A DNA stretch of 64,000 nucleotides from assembly GCA_933228895.1 (NCBI GenBank), contig OW121848.1, positions 93,205,470 through 93,269,469 on the forward strand, in the 5' to 3' direction. The DNA is from Platycnemis pennipes. Its lineage: Eukaryota > Arthropoda > Insecta > Odonata > Platycnemididae. Under the pieces are notes generated by a model, which searched no databases, was not told where the DNA came from, and saw nothing but the letters and a program-made list of their open reading frames with translations. Positions 1-12,584 of the stretch are shown piece after piece. How positions within the stretch are numbered: the first letter of the stretch is position 1; each line of letters begins with the position of its first letter. The translations under genes were made by a program, and so were the position numbers.

Positions 1-107
1 TGTAGCCAATTGAATCCTCAGGAATTGTATCTGAACATACTGCACTGTCTTCTTCCAGAACGTCAGGTACTTCCTCATCGGACAATTCACGTGAGCTAGA
101 ATGTGTA
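1..107 (-). other. Acidic reading frame running off the left edge
   Basis: On the minus strand one frame is open and acidic (SSRELSDEEVPDVLEEDSAV, then CSDTIPEDSIGY). This resembles the acidic start of many transposases, or a host exon, but too little is visible to name it. Confidence 0.25.
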
Positions 108-109
108 TT

Positions 110-1630
110 ATAATCTTTGAGCTAGAACGTGGTCAACTGAAGAGGGGTCCAGGGACGGGACGGTCCCAACGAAAGAAAACTAAGCCCCAAATATAACCAT
201 AGGCGTCAGGGTAACTCGACCCTTATCTTCAAACATCGTAAATAAGGTACAAGAGCTGACAGGTCTTCGAAGTTCCTAGAAGCATTGAGTGACCATACCC
301 TGGAGGGATCGTGCCTTCGTCATTATCACCACGATGAAAGAGAAAGGAATGTTGACACAGAAAAACAGATAACAAGGAACCACAGACGAAATCATTCGCC
401 ATCAGCACGCACGTTTCATCTCCCTGGAAGTTCATGAAAAATCGTGAGTGGAAACAAATAGTTCGTATGCAGACACCAGTCGCTGGGCCGCAAGTGAGTC
501 TTTCCTTTCCCAGGCATGAGATGAAAGAAAATTTTTTTAGATGCGTAAACATGAGCACAGATATGAAGGAGGACCAGAACGAAGGCAGAAAGCATTGAAC
601 CACGTGTACACTCGCTGGAAATACATATATTAGAGCGCGAGCGAGAAGAATTCCCGATGAAAAATCTGGACGCAAGCGGTGCACCGCACACACTTGAGAC
701 ATGAATTTCAGGGGAATCAAACGTTACGTCGTACACGCTGAGGGATTAAATGCCTCCATGTAAAGTCACGCGTGAGGGGTTAAGAAATTGAGATACATGC
801 ACTGATATATTTTGAGAGCACAAAATCGTAATCGGAAATTTGTTTATTAGCATAAAAGAATAAGTCTACTAGCGGTAGTGATTCGTGATAAGAGTGAAAG
901 TAGTGAAAGTGTATATTCTACAAAGTGGTTAGTGGGGATCACTGTTCGTCTTATCATAGTGAGAGAGAAGATTATTGCCGAGTGCAACTGCTGTTTCTCT
1001 GGTGAGTGTTTTCATTCTTTGATTTAACGGTTGGTGAATTTTTTTATATAAAGTTCACCAGCCTTAACTTTCAGAATACAATAATGAAGTTGAAAAAAAT
1101 CGAACAATAACCATAAGGTTGAAGAAGCAACTTTAACGTTGAAATGACCTACATAAGAAAAAAGTACCTAAAAGTAATTGGAGAAGTATAGCTGTTAACC
1201 TAAAATTTACTTCTTTAACTTAAACTTATTTTCCAGAAAAGTAAATGTTAACTTTAAGTGGTTAATTTTTTCAGAGATCAAGTTTAATCAGTTAATTTTT
1301 TGGTAACTTCCCTAACTATGGTACCAATAGTCCAATGTCAATGCCTATATCAGTTTGGCGAATTCCATTAGAATATCTTTAAATCGTGTCTTCATACCAG
1401 TTTTTCTGACATTTATACGAATATTAATGCAAACTATTTATTATACAGGACGGAAAACAACAAGTGATCTTTAATTCTTTTACATCTGCTCTGGAGTGTC
1501 GCATCACAAAGGTGCCATTGGTTGCTGTATAACGGGTGTGTTCACTTCTATTATGAAGGTTTTTAATGAAATTAATTTCTAAGTTCCTTATTTTATACAT
1601 TAGATATTATCTTTTACAGCCACCCCAAAT
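110..1630. other. Unassigned stretch
   Basis: No credible gene. A 163-codon minus frame at 229-720 lacks domains and has an irregular composition. 780-1630 is AT-rich with a run of GTTAACTT-like words around 1190-1310. Confidence 0.3.
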
Positions 1631-1634
1631 TATA

Positions 1635-1827
1635 ATGGCTGAAAATGAAAAGGACTCAGGAAATAATGTAGAATGGACAACTGGCACCCAAAATGTTAAC
1701 TCAGTTTAGCAGCATCTACGAGAAGTCCGGTGTCAATCGGCAAAATGTAAACTATGCAGTAATGTTTTAAAAACTGTTGGTGGTTCCACAAAAGGATTTC
1801 ATGTTCACCTAAACTCTATTCATTAGA
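1635..1827 (+). pseudogene. hAT-type transposase N-terminal BED zinc-finger fragment
   Basis: From ATG at 1635 the frame reads MAENEKDSGN, an internal stop, then a Cys/His cluster (AKCKLC, TVGGSTKGFHVHL, NSIH). The spacing (C-x2-C, then H-x4/5-H) fits a BED finger, the N-terminal DNA-binding unit of many hAT transposases. It ends at a stop and no catalytic part follows; a LINE fragment begins about 60 bp on. Confidence 0.5.
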
Positions 1828-1879
1828 TAAGTATGTCCCAACGGTTCGGGTCAATTAAGGAGAAATTCCAGCGTAAATG

Positions 1880-2446
1880 ATGAACGTGTGCAGCGAAGAT
1901 CGGCAAGATTTGTAAAGGGACGGTATGATAACCTTACTAGCGTAACCAGTCTATTAAATGAATTAAATTGGGAATCATTGTCAGATCGCAGGTTGAAATT
2001 TAGACTTAATCTCTTAAACAAATTCCAAGACCATATTTTCAGTGATGATGTTAAAAATATTTTGCGGACCCCAACTTACTATGGTAACCTGGACCATAAT
2101 CATAAAATTAGAGAAATAGATTGCCGAACTGACAGATTCAAAATGCCCTTTTTTCTCGTACAATTAGGGATATGAATAACGGTAAATATATCCAGTACGA
2201 GTGTAGCAATGGATAACATTGGTGGCTGCATGTTGGTATAAGGACTTATAGCTAACCCAACTAACGGCATGTTTTTGCATGTATGTTTTGCTATTTTAAT
2301 CTTTTTTTAAATAGCGTAGTTTTGAACAGTACCTATAAAAGTACTGATCCTTTTTTTATGCATGATATGTAGTGCATGTTTGGTGAGAGTTCACCCCCTG
2401 CCACACACCTTTATGGTGGCTTGCAGGGTATTATGTAGATGTAGAT
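1880..2446 (+). mobile_element. CR1-like LINE, 3' end copy (family A)
   Basis: Encodes the C-terminal tail of a non-LTR reverse transcriptase (QRRSARFVKGRYDNL, LNELNWESLSDRRLKFRLNL, IREIDCRTDRFKM). An AT-rich 3' UTR follows, then the family tail at about 2393-2446: a hairpin CCCTGC-CACACACC / GGTGGCTT-GCAGGG and TATTATGTAGATGTAGAT repeats. This tail recurs across the window in both orientations. The copy is 5'-truncated, as is usual for LINEs. Confidence 0.8.
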
Positions 2447-3240
2447 AGATGAATGTGCTCAAAGTAAAATCAGACGAAAAGAAAGTGAAGGCTCACTCGG
2501 CCTCGATAGAAGACAACAGATTTTTTTCCTGCTATAATCCGTTTCAAATATCTTTGCGACCGAGAGGCAGGCGACAAATGAAGACTGTGTAATTAAGTCG
2601 CATTCTCAAAATCTACAATGTGCCAGAAAATTAATTGTTTTAGCTGGCAGATTGGTGTATTAAAAATTAAATGATTAGTTTTGAAACAAGAAAATATAAC
2701 CTATATGCTATGTGTGCTTTTTTTTATACGGGTACCTTTCCCTTGAAGTAAAAAGTCGAGTTTCGAGCACTTGCTAGTTGGAAAAGAAGCATTTCGTTTA
2801 TTGAGTACATACGAGCAAGTAAATCTAGGTCAGTTGCACTCAGGCAAGTGATTGAGAAGAATGAAAGTGAAAGTCCTTGACTAGCCTAGAAGCATATAAC
2901 TGTTGCCGTATATGTAACGAGGTCCCGTGTGCGCAGAACTCGTTGAGGTAATATCTAATATTATAAATTGCTTATAGTTAAAATCTCGCATATTAAGGTG
3001 TAATATATCGTGTTGGGTTAACATCGTCTCCTCTTTCGCGCGGGATTGCTTATTTTGACCTAATATTGATATTAGCGGAGATAAATGCCCGTTTTCGGTG
3101 ATTCGAAGTGTTTGACCTTTGGTTTCATTGCTCATGTGATGGAGGCTGGGTTAGGTATCGTTAATCATCACTCACTTGGGTTGTATAACGCTTAGTTTAG
3201 GAGTAATTGTTGAAAAACAAAGTGGTCTGAAACTATCATT
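2447..3240. other. Unassigned stretch
   Basis: AT-rich; no gene, repeat structure or transposon end recognised. Confidence 0.3.
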
Positions 3241-3249
3241 TTCATACTA

Positions 3250-3310
3250 TTCACCCCCTGCCACACACCGTCAAGGTTTTTTGCAGGGTATTGCGCAGAT
3301 GTAGATGGTT
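3250..3310 (+). repeat. CR1-like 3' tail only
   Basis: Hairpin CCCTGCCACACACC...TTGCAGGGTATT and a GCAGATGTAGATG end match the family A tail; no coding part is attached. Confidence 0.7.
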
Positions 3311-3984
3311 TAAGATGTCTATGCTAATCATAGACTTCACTCGTGTACCTCAAGCGTTGGAAAACTCCAGAGGGTCACATCATAGGAGAGCAAGAAGGAG
3401 ATGGAAAGACCACATGGCCTCGAAAACGAAGGGTCGGTTAGTTGCTTCATTGACAGGGGTCATAATTTAAAGGAGTGTCCTCGAAAGCATGTGGGATTCT
3501 CAAGGCATTCCGAAGGCAAGGAAGAATTTCAACTGCATGGGCCACACAAACCAGAGGCTTTCCGGTCTTTCGTAAGGCCATCTCACACTAAATACATCTG
3601 TGAGTGGTGATCTTTCTCGTCAAAACTTTTCGGAAATAGTCTCCTTTCGCACTGCTGACAGCTCTTCTCTGGACCCCAAAAATCCATATAATCCGCGCTA
3701 ATGGGACAAGCTGGAAGGTTCAACCGGAGACTCTGCCACGCTACGATCATGGCTGCTTCCCCGATAATATCTTCTAAACTGCTTAGCGATTGATTTATTT
3801 TTAAGATTTAAGCATTTCAGCACGAAATAACAATATGTATAAGCATGTTTCAAGTACTCCTTAGTTTATTCTTTGCATTATGCATGAAAAGTAGAGTTTG
3901 TGGTGAGTGTCCCGCATGATTCTCATTGAAATATCTTTTTAGGTAGGTAGTATAAGTAAACCATAGAGAATGTTTTTGATGACA

Positions 3985-4305
3985 ACTCACCCCATGCCAC
4001 ACATCTTCGAGGTTACTGACAGGGTAGTCAGTAGATATAGGTAAGTATATCCAGTACGAGGTAGCAATGGATAGCATTGGTAGCTGCATGTTGGTATAAG
4101 GATTTAAAGCTAACCCAACTAAAAGCATGTTTTTGCATGTATGCTTTGCTATTTTTATCTTTTTTTAAATGGCGTAGTTTTGAACAGTACCCATACAAGT
4201 ACTAATCTTTTTTATGCATGATATGTCGTGCATGTTTGGTGAGAGTTCACCCCCTGCCACACACATTTATGGTGGCTTGCAGGGTATTATGTAGATCTAG
4301 ATGTA
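3985..4305 (+). mobile_element. Two abutting CR1-like 3' fragments
   Basis: A diverged tail (CACCCCATGCCACACATC ... CAGGGTAGTCAGTAGATATAG, 3985-4045) is followed directly by the 3' UTR and tail of another copy (CAGTACGAGGTAGCAATGGA to GGGTATTATGTAGATC). The second lacks all coding sequence. Confidence 0.7.
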
Positions 4306-4960
4306 TAGGGATATGTCTCGATGTGAACCACTAGAATCCCGTGATCACGATTTAAGTTACCTCCTTAGCCGAAGCGTAAATGACTCTAAGGGAAGTAATT
4401 CACTACTATCGTGGTTGAAAAACAACCGAATTTAAATCACCGAAAATGCTCTCTATGTATGTTTTCTTCTAACTTTTAAATGACATCGAAAATTGAGATG
4501 ACTCGCAAATTGGTCCGCAACGGAGGAGAGTGAGCTAATAAGATTCCTTGACCATGCCTCCGATATTCAAAGCTGCTGATGATTGACAGCCAATCAAGCT
4601 GCCCGTTAAGAAGTACAGACAAGCTTCAGTGTAAGCAGAAAATTTAGATCATTTTCCGTCGCCACAGCGATACAGAGGGAAACAAAAACGAAAGTCGACA
4701 TTAGCATTTCACTTGCACGATATTCAAAGACCATTTCGATATTTTGCGAATGGGGATTAAGAATAGATTTTAATGTGAACGACAATGAACTTGCGGTGAC
4801 GAAAACAAAACATTGCCTGCAAAATGGACAAAATCTCTCCATTTACTACTCAGAGTCATTTAATTACGCAAGTGACCTCTTATTCGATCCCATTCAAGTT
4901 AGGTCATCTCCGAAAACACTTGGTTTGATTAGATGCTGGGCGAGAAAATATACATGTACA
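4306..4960. other. Unassigned stretch
   Basis: Between LINE fragments; no gene recognised. Confidence 0.3.
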
Positions 4961-4961
4961 T

Positions 4962-5345
4962 AATACCCTGCAAGCCACCATAAAGGTATGTGGCAGGGGG
5001 TGAACTCACACCAAACATGCACTACATATCATGCACAAAAAAGGATCAGTAATAATATACTAGTCTAAACTTCAATTTAAAAAAAGATAAAAATAGCAAA
5101 GCAGGCATGCAATATCATGCTGTTAGTTGGGTTAGCTTCAAGTCTTCATACCAACGTGTAACTACCAATGCTATCCATCGATACGCTCGTACTGGATATA
5201 TTTACTGTTATTCATATCCCTAATTGTACGAGGAAAAAAGGACATTTTGAATCTGTCAGTTCGGAAATCAATTTCTCTAATTTTGTGATTATGATCCAGT
5301 CTACCATGGGGTTCGGAAAATATTTTTAACGTCATCAGTGAAAAT
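4962..5345 (-). mobile_element. CR1-like LINE 3' end, minus copy
   Basis: Reverse complement of family A: tail hairpin at about 4966-5010, then 3' UTR, then decayed RT C-terminus (readable as SELTDSKCPF-like in one frame). Upstream coding is lost beyond about 5345. Confidence 0.75.
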
Positions 5346-5950
5346 ATTATCTCGGAATTTATTCAAGAGGTTAAGGATAAAAATATAATGAGAAAGCTAA
5401 ATAATTTTATATCAATAAGGCAAAAATTGAATTAGGTATTAAATACATGGGGCTCCTTCGAAAAGAATTTAACCAAGGAATCAGGAAATGCAAAAACATA
5501 TAACATCCAGTGCATGAACCGGAAGATAGGTGTTGCCTCGAGAAAGTACGGATAACGATGATGTAGGTAAGTGGTTCCTTCCGGTGTGCGGATGCCGGGA
5601 AAACAGCTGCGTACTACTACAGTAGGGGTGCCGCGAGATTACATTAAGGTAAAACGAAACTAGTTTAGCAGGACCAACTCTCGAATTGGTTACTTTCACG
5701 TCCGACAAATGGTGAATGTAATGGAAGCACTTCTTCCGACTTAAGTACTAATTATTGTAAAGCGCCGAGTATTCTGGGCAATGGAGCGGGTAGCACAATT
5801 GGACAAAGTAAAAAATCTAAGAAGGGTGCCGCAATATTGTAAACCTCAGCCTGAAGGTCCCGCCAACGTAAAAAAGGATTGGGAATCACTGATGTGAGTA
5901 TTTTAGAAAAATGCTTTCCATTAATATGAAATCGGGCAGAGGGCCTTATC
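5346..5950. other. Unassigned stretch
   Basis: No gene recognised; short frames only. Confidence 0.3.
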
Positions 5951-5954
5951 ATCA

Positions 5955-6140
5955 ATCTCAAGACTGGTTTGACGCAATTATCCACTCAGTTCTCCTATCA
6001 GCAAACCTCTTAAAAGTTAAAGAAGTCCATTCTTTGAAAATCCCTCACTGCCTACTCCATATATTTCGTACGCGGCCTTCCTTCACCATTCCTTCCGTTC
6101 ACTCCACCATCGACGACTTCTTTCTCAGGACCTCAAGATA
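5955..6140 (+). repeat. Dispersed repeat X (three copies in window)
   Basis: Shares the order TTTGA(C/T)GCA..., AGTTCTCCTATCAGCAAACC, pyrimidine-rich block, then CATCGACGA...TTTCTCAGGACCTC with 16628-16815 and 50612-50800. It is probably the 3' part of an unnamed LINE. Confidence 0.5.
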
Positions 6141-6149
6141 AGGCCGATC

Positions 6150-6750
6150 AAGTTGTCTCGTTATCTCTTTAAAGGTTTAATCAGTCCGATGAGGGAAAAG
6201 GAAACCATGCAATTCCACATAATAAACCAGCATTCACCTGATGATATTTCGAAATCATGATCGTTGAGTTTTCAAAAAATTATTCCTTAGGATTGCATTG
6301 TGTCCTTTGCCCTCTTTCAAGAAGGAATTCCGTAGGTATAGTCAAGCCTTATATTGTAAACTTCATTAAATCAGACCTCTTTTCCACGGAGTTATTCGTT
6401 CGTTACTTGGTCGAATCCTTTTATCTTCATAATTCTTCCGAAACACTGAATACTGAATGAGCTTCGGGGAATCGAAGGGGAATGAGATGATAGAAGGGTT
6501 AACGAACTGACTGGCGACAAATGAAAAGCAACGTGTTTCCCAGTAAATAAGCCCAAGCATGATATTTCAAGGTGCTTCAAGTTCGTCAAGAGAGCCAGAC
6601 GGATGGATTGCATTATAAAGTACCAATATTAATATATAAATGCATGATGTTACAGAAATCAAATTTAAAATAAACTAGAATATCACAATTAAGTATTTAA
6701 AATAATACTGTCGCCGAAATTCATTATATCTAAGGAGTTGTTCATTTAAT
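6150..6750. other. Unassigned stretch
   Basis: Only overlapping short frames; nothing recognisable. Confidence 0.3.
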
Positions 6751-6755
6751 TATAG

Positions 6756-7165
6756 ATGCAAGCATCCCTGACCACAATGGACCAAGTTCTTCCAGAATAT
6801 AATATCAGTATCAATAAGAAGAGAACTAAAATCCTAGTGTGCGGAAGAGAGAAGCTGAGGGCAGATATCTCAATTCGAGGAGAGAAATTGGAACAAGTGG
6901 AGAACTTTACCTACCTCGGCAGCACTATAACTTGGGATTGAAGAAGCTTGACCGACATCAAGCGAAGAATAGCACAAGCTAAGGAGGCAGTCATGAAGAA
7001 GAGACAGCAACTATGCTCAAAGAACCTACGGCAAAGAAGAACCAGATGATTGGGCATACCTTGAGGCACAATCAATTAGTAAGAAATATAAGAGAAGGGA
7101 AGATTGAAGGGAAGGTCCCGCGAGGAAGACCAAGGGACAAATATATAGGGCAATAAATATAGGGC
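6756..7165 (+). pseudogene. Non-LTR reverse transcriptase C-terminal fragment
   Basis: Reads NISINKKRTKILVCGREK, then LEQVENFTYLGSTI, then after a stop DIKRRIAQAKEAVMKKR-like residues. It jumps to RLIGHTLRHNQLVRNI and KVPRGRPRDKY. These are the conserved end blocks of RTE/Jockey-like LINE polymerases, so the copy has a large internal deletion. Same family as 17690-18035 and 43985-44290. Confidence 0.75.
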
Positions 7166-7411
7166 CAATGCTTAGGTACTGTAGCAACTTCGCTGTAGTT
7201 TAACTCTGGTCCTACATAAAGACAGTTTTTTTATTATTACGATCCAAACTCACATCTAAGCTCGCATTGCGTTCTCCCTCATGCCACGCCCTTCAACATC
7301 GCACTATCTCACAACCGTCTCCGCCTCTCTCTTGTGGCGACTTACTTTTCTCTCCTCAGCACACCTAACAGCTCATTGTCAGTCTCCCTTCCCATCCGTC
7401 TTATTTCTTAA

Positions 7412-9029
7412 CCCTTTGAGTGCCACCGATTTTTTAGTGGGCATTCCCAGAAATGCCGTGGGTATTTTGCTTATTTTGTAGGCCTTTATTCAAAAAATAT
7501 TATTTGTTTATATGTTGATATTTTTACATGATTTCTTTTGCTTTTGAAAGTGAATACCTTTTTCCAAATTAATATGAAAAAACCTGCTTATTTTTTCAAA
7601 TAATATCAACTTTAAAGAAATAAAACCTTGATAAATACAAAATATTATTATTTTTTTAGGAAATGATTATATAATATCCAAGGAAATAGTACGAATTTTA
7701 AAAAAATATTCGATATAATAATACAATGCAAATTGCATAAAATTCAGGGGACATTATCAAAATTATTGGTGGTATATAAGGTGAATCTTTTCGCAGACAG
7801 AGAACATTTGGATGTGTAAACTTTATGAAACATGGTATATGAATATTAGTAACAAGAATTAAAGTCTTTTGTTGCTTAAAAAACATTAACATTTACATTA
7901 CATATTATCGAAAATATATACACATACTTAGAAAACGATGACAACATTACAAAACCTATTCCAAAGCAAATAACTAATTTTCATATTATTCACAAATATG
8001 ATGAGACACTCAAATTCCATGCAAATCTTTTTCACATTTCACGCAGTTCTAGAACTATGGACAGGGCAACCGTCTTTCCTTATGCATACAGCACAAACTT
8101 TTTCCCTCCGCCCTGGCAGTTTTCTTGTCCCATATATTCCTGGCGATACTGTCCTGGGAGTTGACTGACTGGGATTATTCTATCTATGTAAACATTCACT
8201 CACAATGCTATCTATTATTTCCGACATAAACTGTACTCTTGATATTTTTTTCAGGATTGTTTTTGATTTGTAAATAATGTAAGAATTTAACACTATTCTA
8301 GAAATTACATTGAAGACCACTTTCTTCCAGTATTTCAATGATCTTCTCTCATCTAAATACACGTACAACACCATATCCGAAGAATAAATCCTCCCATGTA
8401 ACGATTGTACTGCTCAATGATTTGTGGACTTTCCTTTGGAAATTCTTGACCCTAGTGGATGACTGAATTGCTTTTGGCTATCGAGTTAGTGGGCAGTAAT
8501 AAAACTGGATTATTTTGTCATTTCTTTTCTCGATATCCAAGAATAAGGAGCACGTCGCTTCTAAAATACTTTTTATCGCTCACACTAAGGTTTTCTTTGA
8601 GAGGTTGAGGTACCATGGTCCAGAATGCATTGGTAAAAAGAGGTTGAAGTACATGACTGGATAGAAGTTTGGAGGCGGTAGATGTTTGGGATCAGGAGTT
8701 TCCAGGAATTCAAAATTTGGAACAGGGAGTGAATCAAAAATGTTCTGAATTTCAGTGAATTCTGCAGAACGACCACGGTTTCCGCTTTCACGTTCATCAC
8801 AACTGTGGCTAACATTACTATAATCAATAATTTCAGGTCTCTTCTTGGGAAGGATTATCACACTTTCATCTGAGTCTGATAGCACTTCCCCTTCACTAGT
8901 GTCTCGACGAAAATGGGTGCCGTCTTCACTTTCCACAGAGCCGTCGTCATTACTTAGCGAATTTATATGTTCAGCTAATCTGCCATCTTCAACACCAGGT
9001 TAAAATCCATTTCTAGAAATTGACGCCAT
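7412..9029 (-). pseudogene. piggyBac-type transposon relic
   Basis: A TTAA at 7408-7411 followed by CCCTTTGAGTGCCACC is a piggyBac-style end. The transposase lies on the minus strand. Its N-terminus begins at about 9029 (MASISRNGF, early stop, then an acidic stretch with EGEVLSDSDESV and PPPNFYPVMYF). It then jumps to the C-terminal block QYNRYMGG, ERRSLKYWKKVVFNVI and a Cys-rich end (KVCAVC). piggyBac transposases (~550-600 aa) cut and paste at TTAA. The catalytic core is deleted, so this copy is dead. The second terminus was not found; a hAT element starts at 9176. Confidence 0.8.
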
Positions 9030-9510
9030 TTATTAGTCAAAAGGTTTATTTCACTTTCAACAAGCCACTACTGAAATATCATTGAGTAAGCAACAACAAG
9101 AGATGGCACACATAGTATTTTTTATGCCCAACATCATCTTTCAATTTCTACTGCCGTATATACTACGATAACGAGCATGGGCGTATCTAGAAGCGGCTGA
9201 ACGGGGGGGGGGGGGGGGGAGTTCACCACCCCATGGAATACTCCCAGGTAAAAAATGGGGGATGCGGGAATTTAGAAAAATATACATCTCAAAATGACGT
9301 TTGTGAAGGTGTTCTAGTCCTTGAAATTCCCTTAGTAATTGCTATAGTAATCCCATGTTTTGAATCAACGTTTAAAAAATTTTTTAAGAATGAAGCCACA
9401 AAATTGCGAGGTTTAAGGCCTTATGACGGTAACTTTGTTATTTTTTATATTCGAGGAAACCCTGCTATAACTTGAGCGATTAGTGAAAAACGAGAATATT
9501 TTTAAATACT

Positions 9511-10440
9511 TTTCTACATCTACACCTACACGATACCCTGCAAGCCACCTCGAGGGTGTGTGGCAGGGGGTGAAGATCACCAAGCATGCACTACTAACAT
9601 GCAAACAAGCAACTAAAGGGTCTCATGCAACTAGATTGTTAGTATCTATATTATTTGAGGGGTTAATACATGCATCATGCACTACATAATACTCTAGAAT
9701 ATTTCCCCTACCTATCTCTTTCCTATGCTGCCTATTCTTTTCTCTTATAGTACGGGGGAAAAATGCCATTTTGAATCTATCGGTACGACTATCTATCTCT
9801 CTAATCTTATTTGGCTCGTCGAATCTAGCATAATACGCTGGTGTTTTTAATATGTGCCTAACATCTTCAGTAAAGCTATCCGATTGAAATTTCTCTAATA
9901 GATTTAATCTGTACTTTAACTTACGCTCTGATAATGATTCCCACCCTAATTCTTGTATTAATTCTGAAACGCTACTCAACCTATCGTAACATCTTTTAAC
10001 GAACCTAGCTGCTCTACGCTGCACACTGTCTAGTTCTCTGATCAAACCTAATTCATTAGGATCCCATACACTGGCTGCATACTCAAGGTGGGGCCTAACT
10101 AGTGAAAAGTAACATCGCTCTTTTGTCTTCTCATCACATTTCCCTAGTACTCTTTTTATAAATCCTAGCTTTCACTTCGCTCGGCCGTATATTTCCCGGA
10201 TGTGTCTTCCCCACGATAAATCCTTAGTGATTGTTACACCTAAATATCTTATGGTTTCTACGTTTTCGATCTTCGTGTTACTAATTTTATAGGTACGCTC
10301 TATCGAATTATTCCTCCTCCAAAATTGATAGCTACACACTTTTTAAGGTTAAGCTCTAACTGCCATTTGTCGCACCACTCTTGAATTGCATCTAAATCTT
10401 TGCTAAGCGATTTCCTGTCTTCTTCTTTTAATTTTATTCA
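9511..10440 (-). mobile_element. CR1-like LINE 3' end, best-preserved copy
   Basis: The open frame 10045-9623 reads RELDSVQRRAARFVKRC, LGWESLSERKLKYRLNLLEK, IREIDSRTDRFKMAFFP. Upstream (10045-10440) the RT end continues with YLGVTI-like, KTKERCYFSLVRPHLEYA-like and ASVWDP residues, including a stop near 10170. The family 3' tail with its hairpin is at 9515-9575. It lies within the 2.8-kb hAT element and is therefore younger than it. Confidence 0.85.
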
Positions 10441-11044
10441 TATTATAATCTTAGGAGTAGCTAATGGTAGTTCAACTAGTCTTGGGAAAACATTAATTTT
10501 AATAGGTATAATTAATTTTATATATACTGTACGCTTACGGCACACACTTAGGGTGAAAATCGTACTTATACGTCTGATTACAAAGGTGATTTAAATTATA
10601 CTTTTTAATTAATAAAATTTATATTTCAGTTTTTTTAACAAAATAGGACTTTGTTTGCAAGGAAACTCTTTATTGTAAAACATTTTCATATTATTAGTAG
10701 CATACCTATTAAGTAGGCCTAAGTAATGATTTTTTTAAATGTTAACAGGTATAATACCTAGTACAAACAGCATATTAACTCGAAGGCGGAGTGCTTCATC
10801 AAGGAGCCAGATAGAAGCCCCTTCACTCTGCTTTTCGATTACTTTGTACCTTTTTGTGGTGTGACCGTTCAATTCGCGTAGGAAACATGTAGACGATTTT
10901 GTTCACAGCCTTGCAAGTTAGAAGACATATGAGCCTCGGCATTATTTGAGTAGTAGTCAACGAACGATGACTAAACGGCTTTCACTGTTCGGAAATTTCA
11001 TCTCATTGATTATGGAAAATGTCCCAACGGAAAGACCATACGGA

Positions 11045-11361
11045 CAGTGGCGTATCCAGGTTTTAGGTCTAGGGGGTGCTGTGAGGGGGAGCAAAATTTT
11101 TAAGGGGCGCCGACTTATAAATTCACCAGTTTACTAAACTTAACATACTGTAATATACTTCTACTGTATTATTTTGTTCATAACATACTATGATCCAAAT
11201 TTGTAGACCTTGTAGAGTTTATTGTTGATAAATTAGTTATGAAATTGATTCATGTACATATTTTGGACTTAAGAATGGAAACATTCACAGGCTTGGGGGC
11301 TCCAGAACACAGGGAGCGGGGGTGCGGGGAGGGGACATTCAACGCTTTCCCCTGGATACTG
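11045..11361. mobile_element. hAT-like MITE nested in the 2.8-kb hAT element
   Basis: Left end CAGTGGCGTATCCAGG; right end CCCCTGGATACTG is its rough complement. The flanking octamers CATACGGA and CATACACC match at five of eight positions, so the duplication, if real, has decayed. Confidence 0.45.
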
Positions 11362-11985
11362 CATACACCGCAACCACAGATATATCTGTGACCGCAACCA
11401 ACCTCTAGCTTTGCGATGCCTCTTGGAGGTCGCTCTTCGCCTAGCTTTAGAGAGTAGCTAGAGGATCGGCCAGCTATACTCTACTGACTCTATAAGTTTT
11501 ACGTACTCTCTCGGCGTTTGCGGAAATAAAATAGGGGAGGATAAAATTATCGTACACGAAAGCTAAGATGTAGCAGTCCACGCAGATAAGCCGCCGCCGA
11601 CGCCGGGTTGGAAGAGGGGGTCGGCCGCGACCGCAAACGTATTCGGCGCCCACGTCTACACAGTACACCCCTACTGTCTGGCAATGGACTCGTCTTTCCG
11701 CAAAAATTACTCAGCGAAGTCCTGTGCTGTCTACTGTTATAGTTGTAACGTAGAAGCCTAGTAAAGTTTATGGAGAGTGTAAAATCGTAGTGTAAAGCAG
11801 TAGTTTGGCAGTTGTCCTATTTGTTGGTTTATTGCCTAACAAAAGATATAAAAAAACTTATAAACTAAAGTGTGTGATATAAACGCACTATTAGCACGTG
11901 TTAAGCACATCATTTATGCGTGTTTTTATCAATGGGGGGGGGTTACAACCCCCCCCCCCCCCCTGGATACGCCTATGATAACGAG

Positions 11986-12584
11986 GCTGACTATCGGAGC
12001 CACATTGCTGACCCAACACACCAGCTGCGAGAGATAGCATGATAGCAGTAACATAGTATCTTTTCTTCTGCCTTTAGTAGTTAAAACTCAATGACTTGAT
12101 CGCAGTGGAACAGTCAGCAACAAATTATCTCATCATAAGCGACAGAGCAGAGGTGTTTTGAAACCTAGCATCTTTTTGAGATGTCATGAATCGTTCGCAA
12201 AACGAACGAGAATGCAATATACTTCGTAGTGAATAAAATGTTTCTAAACATTTAAAAAAATGATAACATGCCAAACATAATATCTCTGACATAAATTCAA
12301 AGTTCAAAATATTAGAAGAAAGTCAGTTGGTTTTAGGCTAACAAACAATGTAGTTTCTAAGGTGTCACACCAGCACCTGAAGCAGTTTCGTAAGAACCAA
12401 ATGTGGCGCTCGGAAAATTCAATCCGACATATAGTTAATTTAATTACCAAAGTTTTTGATCATTTCAATTAACAATCATAAGTATTGTTCCACGTAGTTA
12501 CTAAAAAATCGTTCTTGTATTATGTACAATTTTATGTACAATATTATGTACAAAATATTTAAAGAATAAGAAAAAATTGTTTTA
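11986..12584. other. Unassigned stretch
   Basis: AT-rich with a local TATGTACAA(T/A) repetition near 12520-12555; no gene. Confidence 0.3.

Larger units (their letters stand above)
9176..11977. mobile_element. 2.8-kb non-autonomous hAT element with 8-bp TSD
   Basis: Ends CATGGGCGTATCTAGA (left) and the complement of a right end reading CATAGGCGTATCCAGG form imperfect terminal inverted repeats. The exact 8-bp direct repeat ATAACGAG flanks it (9168-9175 and 11978-11985), the hAT signature. Poly-G just inside the left end (about 9205-9219) and poly-C inside the right (about 11949-11962) are mirror images. No transposase is readable. It carries a CR1-like LINE (9511-10440) and a smaller hAT MITE (11045-11361) as nested passengers. 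Confidence 0.8.

Noticed and set aside
229..720. 163-aa minus-strand frame
   Set aside because: No domain, overlapping frames of similar length, and no flanking gene signals.
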